A stretch of 64,000 nt of DNA, taken from contig JACCER010000020.1 of NCBI GenBank assembly GCA_013416445.1, forward strand, positions 1 through 64,000, given 5' to 3'. The notes below the pieces were generated by a model. It made no database searches and was not told where the DNA came from. It was given only the letters and a program-made list of their open reading frames with translations. Numbering within the stretch: the stretch's first letter is position 1; the number at the start of each line of letters is the position of its first letter. This DNA is from Alcaligenaceae bacterium. GTDB lineage: Bacteria > Pseudomonadota > Gammaproteobacteria > Burkholderiales > Burkholderiaceae_B. Positions 9,886-17,821 of the stretch are shown here, piece by piece. A program made the position numbers and the translations under genes.

Positions 9886-10965
9886 TTATTCCGGCACGCG
9901 AACCGAGAGTGAAGCCGGCCACTGCGCATTGGCATCGGCTTTCACCCAGGCCACACCCGGCAAGCCGGTTTTTACCTGATCAAGATGCCGCAGCAGCAAT
10001 TCAGGGTCTATTTGCGCCCTGACCCGGAACATAAGTTTTTGCCGTTCGCTGGCGGTTTCGACCGTCTTGGGTGTGAACTGGGCGGTACTGGCCACAAATG
10101 ACACTTTGGCGGGAATCACCAGATGCGGCGCGGCATCGAGCACAATACGCACGTCACTGCCCAGCGCAACCTTGCCAGCCACGGTTTCAGGCAGGAAAAA
10201 AGTCAGGTAGACATCGCTTAAGTCGACCAGGTTGAGCACACGCCCGCCTGGAGCCAGGACTTCGCCGGGTTGGGCAATGCGCAACTGTACTCGCCCGTCG
10301 CGAGGCGCTTTCAACTCACTGTCGGTAATGTCGGCCACAATGCGGTCTATGGTTGCCTGGGCCGCCGCAACACGGGCAACCGTACCGGCCTCTTGAGCCT
10401 TGGCCGCATGAACCGCCGACTGTGCCGACACGACCTGCGCCTGCGCTGCAACCAATGCCGCTTGCGCGCTACGCGTCCGGGCCTGGTCGTCGTCAAGTTC
10501 CTGCTGCGACGAAGCGCCTTCTTTGCTCAGTTTCACCGAGCGGGCCAAACGGCGTTTTGCGGCATCAAGTTCCGCATCGCGCTGCGCCACCACGGCGCGC
10601 GCGGTGGCGACATCACTTTCACGCAAAGCCACTTGCGCCTTGGCAGCCACCACACTTTGCAATGCCTCGTTGTGGCTGGCCACGGCCTCTTGGTGCTGCG
10701 CTTGCAGCACGTCGACCTGCATGCTTACCAACGGCTGCCCGGCAGTGACCAGGTCGCCTTCCCGGACACGGATTTCGGCAATACGGCCGGCGAATTTGGT
10801 GGCGATATCGATTTCAGTGGCTTCTATACGGCCATTGCCGCTTGCAAAGCCTTCGCCTGGGCCATCGTCATTGAGCTGGTTCCAGCCATACCAACCCAGC
10901 ACCACCAATACGATCGCAATGGAAAGGAGAATGATTTTTTTCTTAACAGAGACAGTCTTTGCCAT
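9886..10965 (-). CDS. HlyD-family periplasmic adaptor (YhiI-like)
   Basis: 359-residue membrane-fusion protein. A short cytoplasmic, lysine-containing N-terminus is followed by a membrane anchor (about 10-30, [18 protein letters not shown]). The first biotinyl-lipoyl half contains [18 protein letters not shown] (about 43-60), then a long Ala/Gln/Glu-rich coiled-coil hairpin (about 85-205), the second lipoyl half around [19 protein letters not shown], and a beta-barrel domain. It would bridge the inner-membrane ABC pair to the outer-membrane factor encoded just upstream (8 nt gap). The start used has the anchor at the proper position. It belongs to the exporter block embedded in the PHA operon. 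Confidence 0.94.
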   Translation of the reverse strand: MAKTVSVKKKIILLSIAIVLVVLGWYGWNQLNDDGPGEGFASGNGRIEATEIDIATKFAGRIAEIRVREGDLVTAGQPLVSMQVDVLQAQHQEAVASHNEALQSVVAAKAQVALRESDVATARAVVAQRDAELDAAKRRLARSVKLSKEGASSQQELDDDQARTRSAQAALVAAQAQVVSAQSAVHAAKAQEAGTVARVAAAQATIDRIVADITDSELKAPRDGRVQLRIAQPGEVLAPGGRVLNLVDLSDVYLTFFLPETVAGKVALGSDVRIVLDAAPHLVIPAKVSFVASTAQFTPKTVETASERQKLMFRVRAQIDPELLLRHLDQVKTGLPGVAWVKADANAQWPASLSVRVPE

Positions 10966-10973
10966 CGTGAACC

Positions 10974-12434
10974 TTAAGGTGTAGGGGTGGAAAGGGCTGG
11001 GTCAGAACTGCCGCCGCCCAACGCGGCATACAGCGTTACATGGCTGTCGAGCAGGCGGCGGCGCACTTGCACCAGCTGCTGTTGAGCGTCGAGCAAGTCG
11101 CGCTGGGCGTCGAGCACTTCAAGATAGGCCGCAGCGCCGCTGTCGTAGCGCAGCTGCGCCAGCCGCGCGCGACGGGTCTGGGCGTCGAGCGCCGCATGCT
11201 GGAGTTTGACCTGTTGTCCCAGCCATTGGCGAGCAGATAACGCATCAGCCACTTCGCGAAATGCCGTCTGTATGGTTTTTTCGTAGCTGGCTATAGCCAG
11301 ATCGCTGCGCACCTGCGCCAGATCCAGCCCAGCACGGCGCCTGCCGCCATCAAAGATGGGCAGGGTAATGCTGGGCGCGAATGACCAGGCTTTGCTGGCG
11401 CCATCGAACAAACCATTGAGCTCGGCGCTGGCCGTTCCGAAACTGCCCGTCAGGGCGATACGTGGAAAGAACGCCGCGCGCGCGGCATGGATATTTGCCT
11501 GGGACGCCATCAGCCTGTGCTCAGCCGCCGCGATATCGGGGCGGGCCAGCAGCAGGTCGGCAGGCAAACCCACATGCAATTCGGCAAACACCGCGACATC
11601 GCGCAGCGCGGCCTCGGGGCTTTCTATGGGAGGCAACTCGGTTGGCTTGCCCAGCAACATGACCAAAGCGTGAGCCTGCGCCGCACGGGCCTGCTCCAGT
11701 TCGGAGCCCAGCGTACGAGCCTGAATCAGCAGGGTTTCAACCTGCGTCAGGTCGAGAGTGGAAATGGCGCCAACATCGTGGCGGCGGCCAAAGATGCGGT
11801 AGGACTCTTCGCGACTGGCGATGGTTTGCCGTGTCAGCGCCACACGCTCGTCGAGTTCGCGCAGCCCCAGATAAGCACGAGCCACTTCGGAAATCAGTGC
11901 GGCCCTGACGGCGCGCTGGGCTTGATCGGTAGCAAGGTATTCTTGCAGCGCGGCATCTTTAAGGCTGCGCACACGGCCCCAGAGGTCGAGTTCCCAAGTG
12001 CTCAGGCCGACATCGGCGCGATATTCCGCACCCACCATGGATTGCCCGGTGGGATTCAAAGCGCCTGGCGTACGGGCTCGTCCGCCCTGGGCGCCGACGC
12101 CAACTGCGGGAAACTGGTCAGAGCGCTGGATTGCATAGCTTGCGCGGGCTTCCTCGACACGCAGTAACGCCATGCGCAGGTCGCGGTTGTTGGCGAGTGC
12201 TGTCTCGATCAGCGCTTGTAATGGTGGATAGCTGATGTAGTCGCGCCAAGGGAGTTCGACGGGATGAACGCCGACACCCTCTGCCTGTATAGCGTCGGTA
12301 GGCCAGTTAGCGGCGACAGGAAGCGAGGATGGTTCTGTGGGCGAGAGCAAGGGCGCGCATCCAGTCAAGGCAATGCCCAGCACCATGAGCGCAAGCCCCA
12401 TCCTGGCACGTCGACAGCTTGAATAATGGCCCAT
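10974..12434 (-). CDS. outer-membrane factor lipoprotein (NodT/OprM type)
   Basis: TolC-superfamily efflux outer-membrane lipoprotein, 486 residues from the ATG at 12434. The open frame reaches 12545 but that would overlap the preceding fabI-like gene by about 95 bases and bury the signal peptide; from 12434 a lipoprotein signal peptide ending LTGC follows at the right distance. Two OEP repeats with the usual ALANNRDLRMALLRVEEARA and DLLLARPDIAAAEHRLMASQ stretches are present, separated by the WELDLWGRV strand. It supplies the outer-membrane channel for the HlyD/ABC genes directly downstream, making the exporter complete. Confidence 0.93.
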   Translation of the reverse strand: MGHYSSCRRARMGLALMVLGIALTGCAPLLSPTEPSSLPVAANWPTDAIQAEGVGVHPVELPWRDYISYPPLQALIETALANNRDLRMALLRVEEARASYAIQRSDQFPAVGVGAQGGRARTPGALNPTGQSMVGAEYRADVGLSTWELDLWGRVRSLKDAALQEYLATDQAQRAVRAALISEVARAYLGLRELDERVALTRQTIASREESYRIFGRRHDVGAISTLDLTQVETLLIQARTLGSELEQARAAQAHALVMLLGKPTELPPIESPEAALRDVAVFAELHVGLPADLLLARPDIAAAEHRLMASQANIHAARAAFFPRIALTGSFGTASAELNGLFDGASKAWSFAPSITLPIFDGGRRRAGLDLAQVRSDLAIASYEKTIQTAFREVADALSARQWLGQQVKLQHAALDAQTRRARLAQLRYDSGAAAYLEVLDAQRDLLDAQQQLVQVRRRLLDSHVTLYAALGGGSSDPALSTPTP

Positions 12435-12450
12435 GCGAAAAGCCCGGTGG

Positions 12451-13215
12451 TCAGTTAAGAACATGAAAGCCGCCATCAACGTACTGCGTGGTGCCGGTGA
12501 TGGCGCGAGCGCCGTCGCTGGCAAGAAATGCGCAAAACGGGCCAACGTCGTCTATCGTCAATTCACCGCGCATGGGCATCCGCCGCTGGCTGTCAGTGAT
12601 CATGGTGTCGAGATCAGCCAGCCCGGAGGCGGCACGCGTGACGATGGGGCCTGGCGACACCGCATTGACCCGAATACCTGCCGCACCCAATTCGAGTGCG
12701 AGATAGCGCACACTGGATTCCAGCGCGGCCTTGACCGGCCCCATTAGCCCATAGTTTGGGATAGCTTCCGCACTACCGATATAGCTCATCGTCATCAGGC
12801 TGCCGCCATCTGTCATTAGCGGTTCAGCGAGCCGCGCCAGCCGCATGAAAGAATGGCAAGACACATCCATCGCATTCAGAAAGCCATCTCGTGAGCTATC
12901 TATTACCCGTCCGTGCAGATCCTGCCTGGGTGCAAAGGCGATAGAGTGCAAGAGGAAGTCCAGCCGCCCCCAGCGCTGCCTGATCGCGTCAAACACTGCC
13001 TGCATCTGTGCCTCGTCGGTCACATCCAGAGGCATTTGAATATCGACCTCAAGCTGTTGCAGCAATGGCTCTACATAAGGACGCGAACGCTCTGTTTGCC
13101 AAGTGGCGGCCAGTTTTGCGCCGCTGGCCCTAAATGCACGGGCGCACGCCCATGCAATGCTGCTATCGTTGGCGATACCCACCACCAGCCCTTTCTTTCC
13201 GGCTAATTGCATCAT
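12451..13215 (-). CDS. enoyl-[acyl-carrier-protein] reductase, FabI type
   Basis: 254-residue SDR of the FabI branch. The NAD-binding motif is GIANDSSIAWACA (about 13-25) and the catalytic pair is Y-x6-K in NYGLMGPVKAALE. C-terminal GTTQYVDGGF is also characteristic. FabI reduces trans-2-enoyl-ACP to acyl-ACP with NADH in fatty-acid elongation. The start is an ATGATG pair two bases beyond the phaC stop. A FabI homologue placed between PHA synthase and an exporter suggests a specialised paralogue, perhaps acting on enoyl-CoA or rerouting acyl chains, with a housekeeping fabI elsewhere; that is inference. I give no symbol because the cellular role may differ from fabI. Confidence 0.88.
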   Translation of the reverse strand: MMQLAGKKGLVVGIANDSSIAWACARAFRASGAKLAATWQTERSRPYVEPLLQQLEVDIQMPLDVTDEAQMQAVFDAIRQRWGRLDFLLHSIAFAPRQDLHGRVIDSSRDGFLNAMDVSCHSFMRLARLAEPLMTDGGSLMTMSYIGSAEAIPNYGLMGPVKAALESSVRYLALELGAAGIRVNAVSPGPIVTRAASGLADLDTMITDSQRRMPMRGELTIDDVGPFCAFLASDGARAITGTTQYVDGGFHVLN

Positions 13216-13217
13216 GT

Positions 13218-14975
13218 TTATTTCTCTTTCACGTAGTCGCCGGGCGCATCTGCGATGACCGCGTAACCGCTATCGGGCGCCCCCATGCCGGGTGGCTGCA
13301 CGGCTTCACCGGAGCGCGCTTGCAGCCAGCCCAACCATTCGGGCCACCACGAGCCCTGTTGCATGGGCGCAGTGGCAAGCCATTCGTCGGGGCTGAGGGC
13401 GTCGTCGCCAAATGGGCGGGTCTGTACTTGACACTGACGCCGAGGGTGCCCTGGCGGGCTGACGATACCGCCGTTATGACCGCCGCTGGTCAGTGCAAAC
13501 GTAATTTCGACAGGTGAAAAATTATGCAGCTTATAGGCTGACTTCCAGGGCGCGACGTGGTCGGTGACTGTACCAACGCTGAATACCGGCATTCTCAGAC
13601 TTCCTAACGATACCGGACGGCCTTTGACCGTATAACGCCCCGCGCTCAGGTCATTGTTGAGAAACAGGCGGCGCAGGTACTGCGAATGCATCTTGGCAGG
13701 CAAGCGCGTAGTGTCTGCATTCCAGGCCATAATATCGTTCATGGGTCGGCGTTCGCCGAGCAGGTATTCGTTCAGCCGCCTCGACCACAACAGGTCATAG
13801 GTGCGCAGCATTTGAAATGCGCCGCTCATTTGTTCGCCGCTAAGATAGCCCGCCTGCGCCATTTGTGCCTCGAGCAGGGCAACCTGGCTTTCGTCTATAT
13901 ACAGAGCCAGTTCGCCAGGCTCGCTGAAGTCAGTTTGCGCGGCCAGCAGGGTCAACGACGCCAGCGCATCACCTTCGTCATCGCGCGCCATGGCCGCAGC
14001 CGCGATGGCCAGCAGCGTGCCGCCCAGGCAGTAGCCGGTGGCATGCACTTTACTGTCGGGAACGATGGCCTTGACGGCATCCAGCGCAGCGTGAAAGCCG
14101 TGTTCAAGGTAGTCGTCCATGCCCAGATCTTGGTCTTCGGCCTTGGGGTTTTTCCACGATATGCAAAACACGGTATAGCCTTGATCGACCATGTACTTGA
14201 TCAGCGAATTGTGCTGCGACAAGTCGAGGATGTAGTATTTCATGATCCAGGCAGGCACGATCAGGATGGGCTCGGCGCGCACTTTTTTAGTGGTTGGCGT
14301 GTACTGGATCAATTCGATCAGGTGATTGCGCAGGACCACTTTGCCGGGGGTAACAGCAACGTTCCGCCCCACCTCAAATGCCTCTGCTCCTGCTGGCGGC
14401 TGGCCAGCAAGGCGCCGGGCCGAGTCGTCAAGAAAAAATTCCAGGCCGCGCTGCAAGTTGGCGCCCTTTTCATTGAGAGTTCGTTGCAAGACGACCGGAT
14501 TGGTAGGCAGCCAGTTACCTGGCGAGAAAATATCGAGCCATTGTCTGGCAGCGAAGGCAACCACTTTTTGGTGATGTGGATCGACCCCCCAAACGCCTTG
14601 AGTAGCTTGTTCCCACCATTGCTGTTGCTGCAGAAAAGACTGATGCCAAAGGTTATAAGGCCATCGATTCCAGGCGGCATCATTGAAGCGTTTATCATTC
14701 ACTGGGGGGGCGACCACGCATTCTGGCTGTTCCAGGCCATCTGGGATAAGCAGACACGCCAGGCACTGAAGCAGGTATGTTCGCAATTTTTGATGCTGTT
14801 CCATGGCAAGGGCAGATAGTTCAGCGCGCTTGCCCGGGCTGGTGGCCAAGTGCATGGCCCAATCCACCCAGGCCAACGCACCGGATTCTGGAGAAATCGA
14901 TGCCCACGCTTTAGCCCAGGCCGCGTGTGCTTGCTGGTCGATATTGCGAGCCATTACTTTGTTTATATTTTGCAT
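13218..14975 (-). CDS. phaC: class I poly(3-hydroxyalkanoate) synthase
   Basis: PHA synthase polymerising (R)-3-hydroxyacyl-CoA into polyester granules. About 585 residues from the ATG at 14975, which has AAGG at a good distance upstream. The frame stays open to an ATG at 14996 without ribosome-binding site and a TTG at 15020, so the start is uncertain by 7-15 residues. The nucleophile elbow is GYCLGGTL with the active-site cysteine, preceded by ILIVPAWIMKYYILDLS and CISWKNP, and followed by Asp in the VGTVTDHVAPW segment and His in TSGGHNGGIV, giving the Cys-Asp-His triad. It is the first gene of the ten-gene operon and sits directly behind a promoter with TetR-type palindromes. Confidence 0.93.
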   Translation of the reverse strand: MQNINKVMARNIDQQAHAAWAKAWASISPESGALAWVDWAMHLATSPGKRAELSALAMEQHQKLRTYLLQCLACLLIPDGLEQPECVVAPPVNDKRFNDAAWNRWPYNLWHQSFLQQQQWWEQATQGVWGVDPHHQKVVAFAARQWLDIFSPGNWLPTNPVVLQRTLNEKGANLQRGLEFFLDDSARRLAGQPPAGAEAFEVGRNVAVTPGKVVLRNHLIELIQYTPTTKKVRAEPILIVPAWIMKYYILDLSQHNSLIKYMVDQGYTVFCISWKNPKAEDQDLGMDDYLEHGFHAALDAVKAIVPDSKVHATGYCLGGTLLAIAAAAMARDDEGDALASLTLLAAQTDFSEPGELALYIDESQVALLEAQMAQAGYLSGEQMSGAFQMLRTYDLLWSRRLNEYLLGERRPMNDIMAWNADTTRLPAKMHSQYLRRLFLNNDLSAGRYTVKGRPVSLGSLRMPVFSVGTVTDHVAPWKSAYKLHNFSPVEITFALTSGGHNGGIVSPPGHPRRQCQVQTRPFGDDALSPDEWLATAPMQQGSWWPEWLGWLQARSGEAVQPPGMGAPDSGYAVIADAPGDYVKEK

Positions 14976-15022
14976 GGGCGCCTTTGCGTTATTCATTAAT
15001 CGTTTAATTGCTTGAAACAACC

Positions 15023-15071
15023 AACTGGTCGTATTACACTACATGATACGACCGAATGGTCGCTTTTGCAA
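15023..15071 (-). promoter_or_regulatory. promoter of the phaC operon overlapped by TetR-type operator palindromes
   Basis: On the minus strand a -35 TTGCAA (15066-15071) is separated by exactly 17 bases from a -10 TATCAT (15043-15048). The spacer is filled by a 14-bp palindrome CGACC-GAAT-GGTCG (15049-15062). A larger perfect inverted repeat, GGTCGTAT (15027-15034) and ATACGACC (15046-15053), covers the -10 and start region. Three GGTCG/CGACC half-sites thus blanket the promoter, the expected geometry for repression by the divergent TetR protein, which may also autoregulate. Motifs are seen directly; binding is inferred. Confidence 0.75.
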
Positions 15072-15121
15072 TAACACTGTCGCACAAACAGCACAAGATG
15101 CACCTAACTGCCCTTAAAATC

Positions 15122-15778
15122 ATGAAACCAACCAGTAACACCTCGGTCCCAGACGCAGGCGCACGGCAACGACGCCAGTACCTGCCCACGGAACAGCGCA
15201 AAAAAGACCTCCTGGACGCCGCCCTGATCGAGTTTTCCAGCCATGGATACGGCGCCGCCACCATCGCACGCATTGCCACACGGGCGGGCCTGTCCAAGGC
15301 GGGGCTCTACGCCCACTACAAAAGCAAAGATGAAATATTTGAAGATTTGCTGATCAGTCTCCTGACCCCTTCATTTCCCGTCCAGACCTGGCTGCTGAAG
15401 GAGGGTGTACCCTTGCCCGAGGCGATCGACGCGTTCATTGAACAAAGCTACGCGCGGCTCGAAGACCCAAAATTCCTGGCCATGTTCCAGCTTATGCTTG
15501 CGGAAAGCGGCCGTGCACCGCAACTCATGCAGCGTTGGCACGAAGAAGTCGTGCAGCCTTACACAGACAAAACACAACAAGTAATTGATGAATGCGTCGT
15601 AAAAGGCTTGATGCGCGCCAGCGCCTTGACCCGACATTTCGCCCTGGCCATCTCGCCCGTGCTGATGGCTGCCCAATGGCTATTGGTATTCAATAAAGCA
15701 GATACGCGCGCGGAAGTCGAAAAAATCCGCCAAACACACCACGCGCTTCTGCTGGAACTGCTCGTCGTGGAAACATAG
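15122..15778 (+). CDS. TetR/AcrR-family transcriptional regulator
   Basis: TetR-family repressor of about 218 residues from the ATG at 15122 (the frame opens at 15056 but the early part reads through promoter sequence). The N-terminal helix-turn-helix spans about 25-70, with RKKDLLDAALIEF, GAATIARIATRAGLSKAGLYAHYKSKDEIF as the characteristic run, followed by an all-helical ligand-binding C-terminal domain. It is divergent from phaC with about 125 bases between the start codons, which hold GGTCG/CGACC palindromes, so it is the likely local repressor of the PHA/exporter operon. The inducing ligand is unknown; acyl-CoA or an exported compound would fit. Confidence 0.88.
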   Translation: MKPTSNTSVPDAGARQRRQYLPTEQRKKDLLDAALIEFSSHGYGAATIARIATRAGLSKAGLYAHYKSKDEIFEDLLISLLTPSFPVQTWLLKEGVPLPEAIDAFIEQSYARLEDPKFLAMFQLMLAESGRAPQLMQRWHEEVVQPYTDKTQQVIDECVVKGLMRASALTRHFALAISPVLMAAQWLLVFNKADTRAEVEKIRQTHHALLLELLVVET

Positions 15779-15779
15779 G

Positions 15780-15802
15780 GCGGATTAGCGCAGCGTAATC
15801 AG
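15780..15802. repeat. REP-like palindromic repeat, degenerate copy A
   Basis: Right after the tetR stop codon: CGGATTA, a GC-rich centre, then TAATC with a decayed outer end. It belongs to the GTCGGATTA/TAATCCGAC family seen elsewhere in the window. Confidence 0.6.
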
Positions 15803-15893
15803 GCAAAATGCCAGGCATACAAACCTCTGTGCCCTAATTCGTAGCAAGTCCCGCTACACTAGATGCCCAGGTTCGTATAAAACAAGGTCAGTC

Positions 15894-17117
15894 ATGTCTG
15901 TTCGCAACATCGGCTTGCTGCCGCAAGTCTCTCTTGTGCATTTTGTCAGTCATCTGCACATTATGGTATTGCCTGCCTTGCTGCCCATTCTTCCCGCGTT
16001 CTTTGGCGTGGGGTTTATCGAATTGGGGCTAGCGCTTAGCGTATTCAATATTGTCTCTGCCCTGGTGCAGGCGCCTCTTGGCTTTGCGGTTGATCACTAC
16101 GGCGCAAAACGGGTCCTGATGGCTGGTCTTGTTCTTGGCAGCAGTTGCTTTCTGGCACTGGCCATTGTCCCCAGCTATCTGTCTTTACTCATTGCCATGG
16201 GGTTGGCGGGCGTCGCCAATGGGGTTTACCACCCTGCCGACTACTCGCTGCTATCCAAAGGCATAGCGCCCGACCGGATAGGCCGAGCCTTTTCGATACA
16301 TACCTTTTCAGGTTTTCTAGGCGCCGCCATTGCCCCAGTGCTGTTATTGGGCATTGCCACGCTTGTCAATCCGCAAATGGCCTTTATTGCCGCAGCGGCT
16401 ATCGGGTTTGCCACGGCCGGCTCGCTGCTCATTCCCGGCTCGGGCATCGCCAGGGCCATACCTGCTCGCGTCACTGTCAGCCCCGATAAACCGCTAGCCA
16501 AATCGCGCCGCCTGTCCATCTTCACGCCCATGATAGGCGTGCTCACGCTGTTGTTCGTCCTGCTTAGCCTGAGCACCAGTGCCATCGAAAAATTCTCGGT
16601 GGCCGCATTCGTACAAGGGAACGTGGTGTCCCTGCCATGGGCCAATACAGCCTTGACTGCCTTTCTATTCGCCAGCGCCTTTGGCGTGCTTTCCGGCGGA
16701 GTACTAGCAGATCGCACCAAAAGACACGGGCTGGTGGCCGCTGTCGCTTTCGGTTTGGCAGGCGTCTTGACCACCATCGTAGCCCTATCGTCACTCGATC
16801 AGCTTGCTCTGGCCGTGATGTTGGGCGCGATAGGGTTTTTAACCGGCGTCATCGCCCCATCGCGAGATATGCTGGTGCGCGCCGCGGCGCCAGTGGGCTC
16901 GGAGGGCAAAGCCTTTGGCATCGTATCGACCGGCTTCAATATCGGCGGCGCAATAGGGCCCCTGATGTTCGGCTGGATGCTCGACAACGGCCATCCCAAT
17001 GCCATTTTCTGGGCCTCAGCCACCTTCATGGGCCTGACAGTAATACTGACCTTGCTGCAAGAGTGGCATTTGGCCAAAACCAGGCCCAGGCTTGCCGGAT
17101 TGACACAGACCAGTTAA
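15894..17117 (+). CDS. MFS transporter (fosmidomycin-resistance-like)
   Basis: Major facilitator superfamily exporter of 407 residues with about twelve hydrophobic segments. The loop 2-3 motif is DHYGAKRVLM (about 65-74) and the segment GVANGVYHPADYSLLS resembles the Fsr-like subgroup. AAGG lies six bases before the ATG. It is flanked by repeat copies A and B and by unrelated genes, so it is probably a single-gene unit. Substrate unknown; drug or small-metabolite export is the usual role in this subgroup. Confidence 0.87.
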   Translation: MSVRNIGLLPQVSLVHFVSHLHIMVLPALLPILPAFFGVGFIELGLALSVFNIVSALVQAPLGFAVDHYGAKRVLMAGLVLGSSCFLALAIVPSYLSLLIAMGLAGVANGVYHPADYSLLSKGIAPDRIGRAFSIHTFSGFLGAAIAPVLLLGIATLVNPQMAFIAAAAIGFATAGSLLIPGSGIARAIPARVTVSPDKPLAKSRRLSIFTPMIGVLTLLFVLLSLSTSAIEKFSVAAFVQGNVVSLPWANTALTAFLFASAFGVLSGGVLADRTKRHGLVAAVAFGLAGVLTTIVALSSLDQLALAVMLGAIGFLTGVIAPSRDMLVRAAAPVGSEGKAFGIVSTGFNIGGAIGPLMFGWMLDNGHPNAIFWASATFMGLTVILTLLQEWHLAKTRPRLAGLTQTS

Positions 17118-17140
17118 AACGGCCAGGATGGTGGTTATGG

Positions 17141-17173
17141 GTCGGATTACGCGCCTGGCTGCGCTAATCCGAC
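17141..17173. repeat. REP-like palindromic repeat, copy B
   Basis: A complete 33-bp copy: perfect arms GTCGGATTA and TAATCCGAC around CGCGCCTGGCTGCGC. It lies between the convergent MFS and tapT genes and reaches into tapT, providing its stop codon. Confidence 0.85.
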
Positions 17174-17814
17174 ACACGAGACTGCGCATGATGCCTCTTG
17201 TACACATCCGCCCCCATGGCTGCTATCTGCTGATCAATCAGCACCTCGAAGGGCGTAAGCATAAAGCTAAAGTCTTGCTCAGGCTCCAGTATCGACAAGG
17301 TCCGCTCTATGGCTTCTATCGTGGAAACAGCGGCTGGCTCGGCGGTTTTCCGCACGCGGTATCGGGATGCCGCCCCCGCTGGCAAGCTCAGGCGCGGCAG
17401 GGTCTGCAAGATAGGATTCGCATGCAGTATCTTGCGCGCCTTGCGCCATGTGCCGTCCGGCACAATCAGCAGCATGTCCCCGCCAGCGGAATTGTCGGCC
17501 AATGGCTGAGGCATTTGCGCCGACTCTCCGGGGAACAGCAGAAACGCCAGCCCCGAACCCGACAATATCGTATCCAATTGCGTAAAGCGTTCCCCCACCA
17601 GCAACTCGGCGCGCTGCAGGCCCAACACCGCCAGGCGCCCGGTATTCAAGGGATGTTTGTGCTCGTCGGGATGCTGCAGGATCAAGACCCGGGTACGGTT
17701 TGCAGCTACTGTAATGTGGGCACACAGGCAATGCGATACCGGCCTGCCGCACCGCTCGCAGCGTGGCCGGGATGCAGGGTTGGGTTCGGGCATGGCGCCC
17801 AGGGATACCGTCAT
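17164..17814 (-). CDS. tapT: DTW-domain tRNA-uridine aminocarboxypropyltransferase (TapT/YfiP-like)
   Basis: DTW-domain protein of about 216 residues from the ATG at 17814, chosen because it clears the upstream flavoprotein stop by seven bases; the frame opens at 17874, and 17793 is another candidate. The N-terminal zinc-type cluster is CERCGRPVSHCLC; the DTW-family motif appears as PDGTWRKARKIL. E. coli TapT transfers the aminocarboxypropyl group of SAM to U47 of tRNA. The last codons and the TAG stop are contributed by repeat copy B (C-terminus VSD). It follows the flavoprotein gene and maeB and may be cotranscribed with them. Confidence 0.83.
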   Translation of the reverse strand: MTVSLGAMPEPNPASRPRCERCGRPVSHCLCAHITVAANRTRVLILQHPDEHKHPLNTGRLAVLGLQRAELLVGERFTQLDTILSGSGLAFLLFPGESAQMPQPLADNSAGGDMLLIVPDGTWRKARKILHANPILQTLPRLSLPAGAASRYRVRKTAEPAAVSTIEAIERTLSILEPEQDFSFMLTPFEVLIDQQIAAMGADVYKRHHAQSRVSD

Positions 17815-17821
17815 GCTGCCA

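Noticed and set aside
13686-14819. Plus-strand open frame of 377 codons
   Set aside because: Antisense to phaC, which has a complete catalytic triad.
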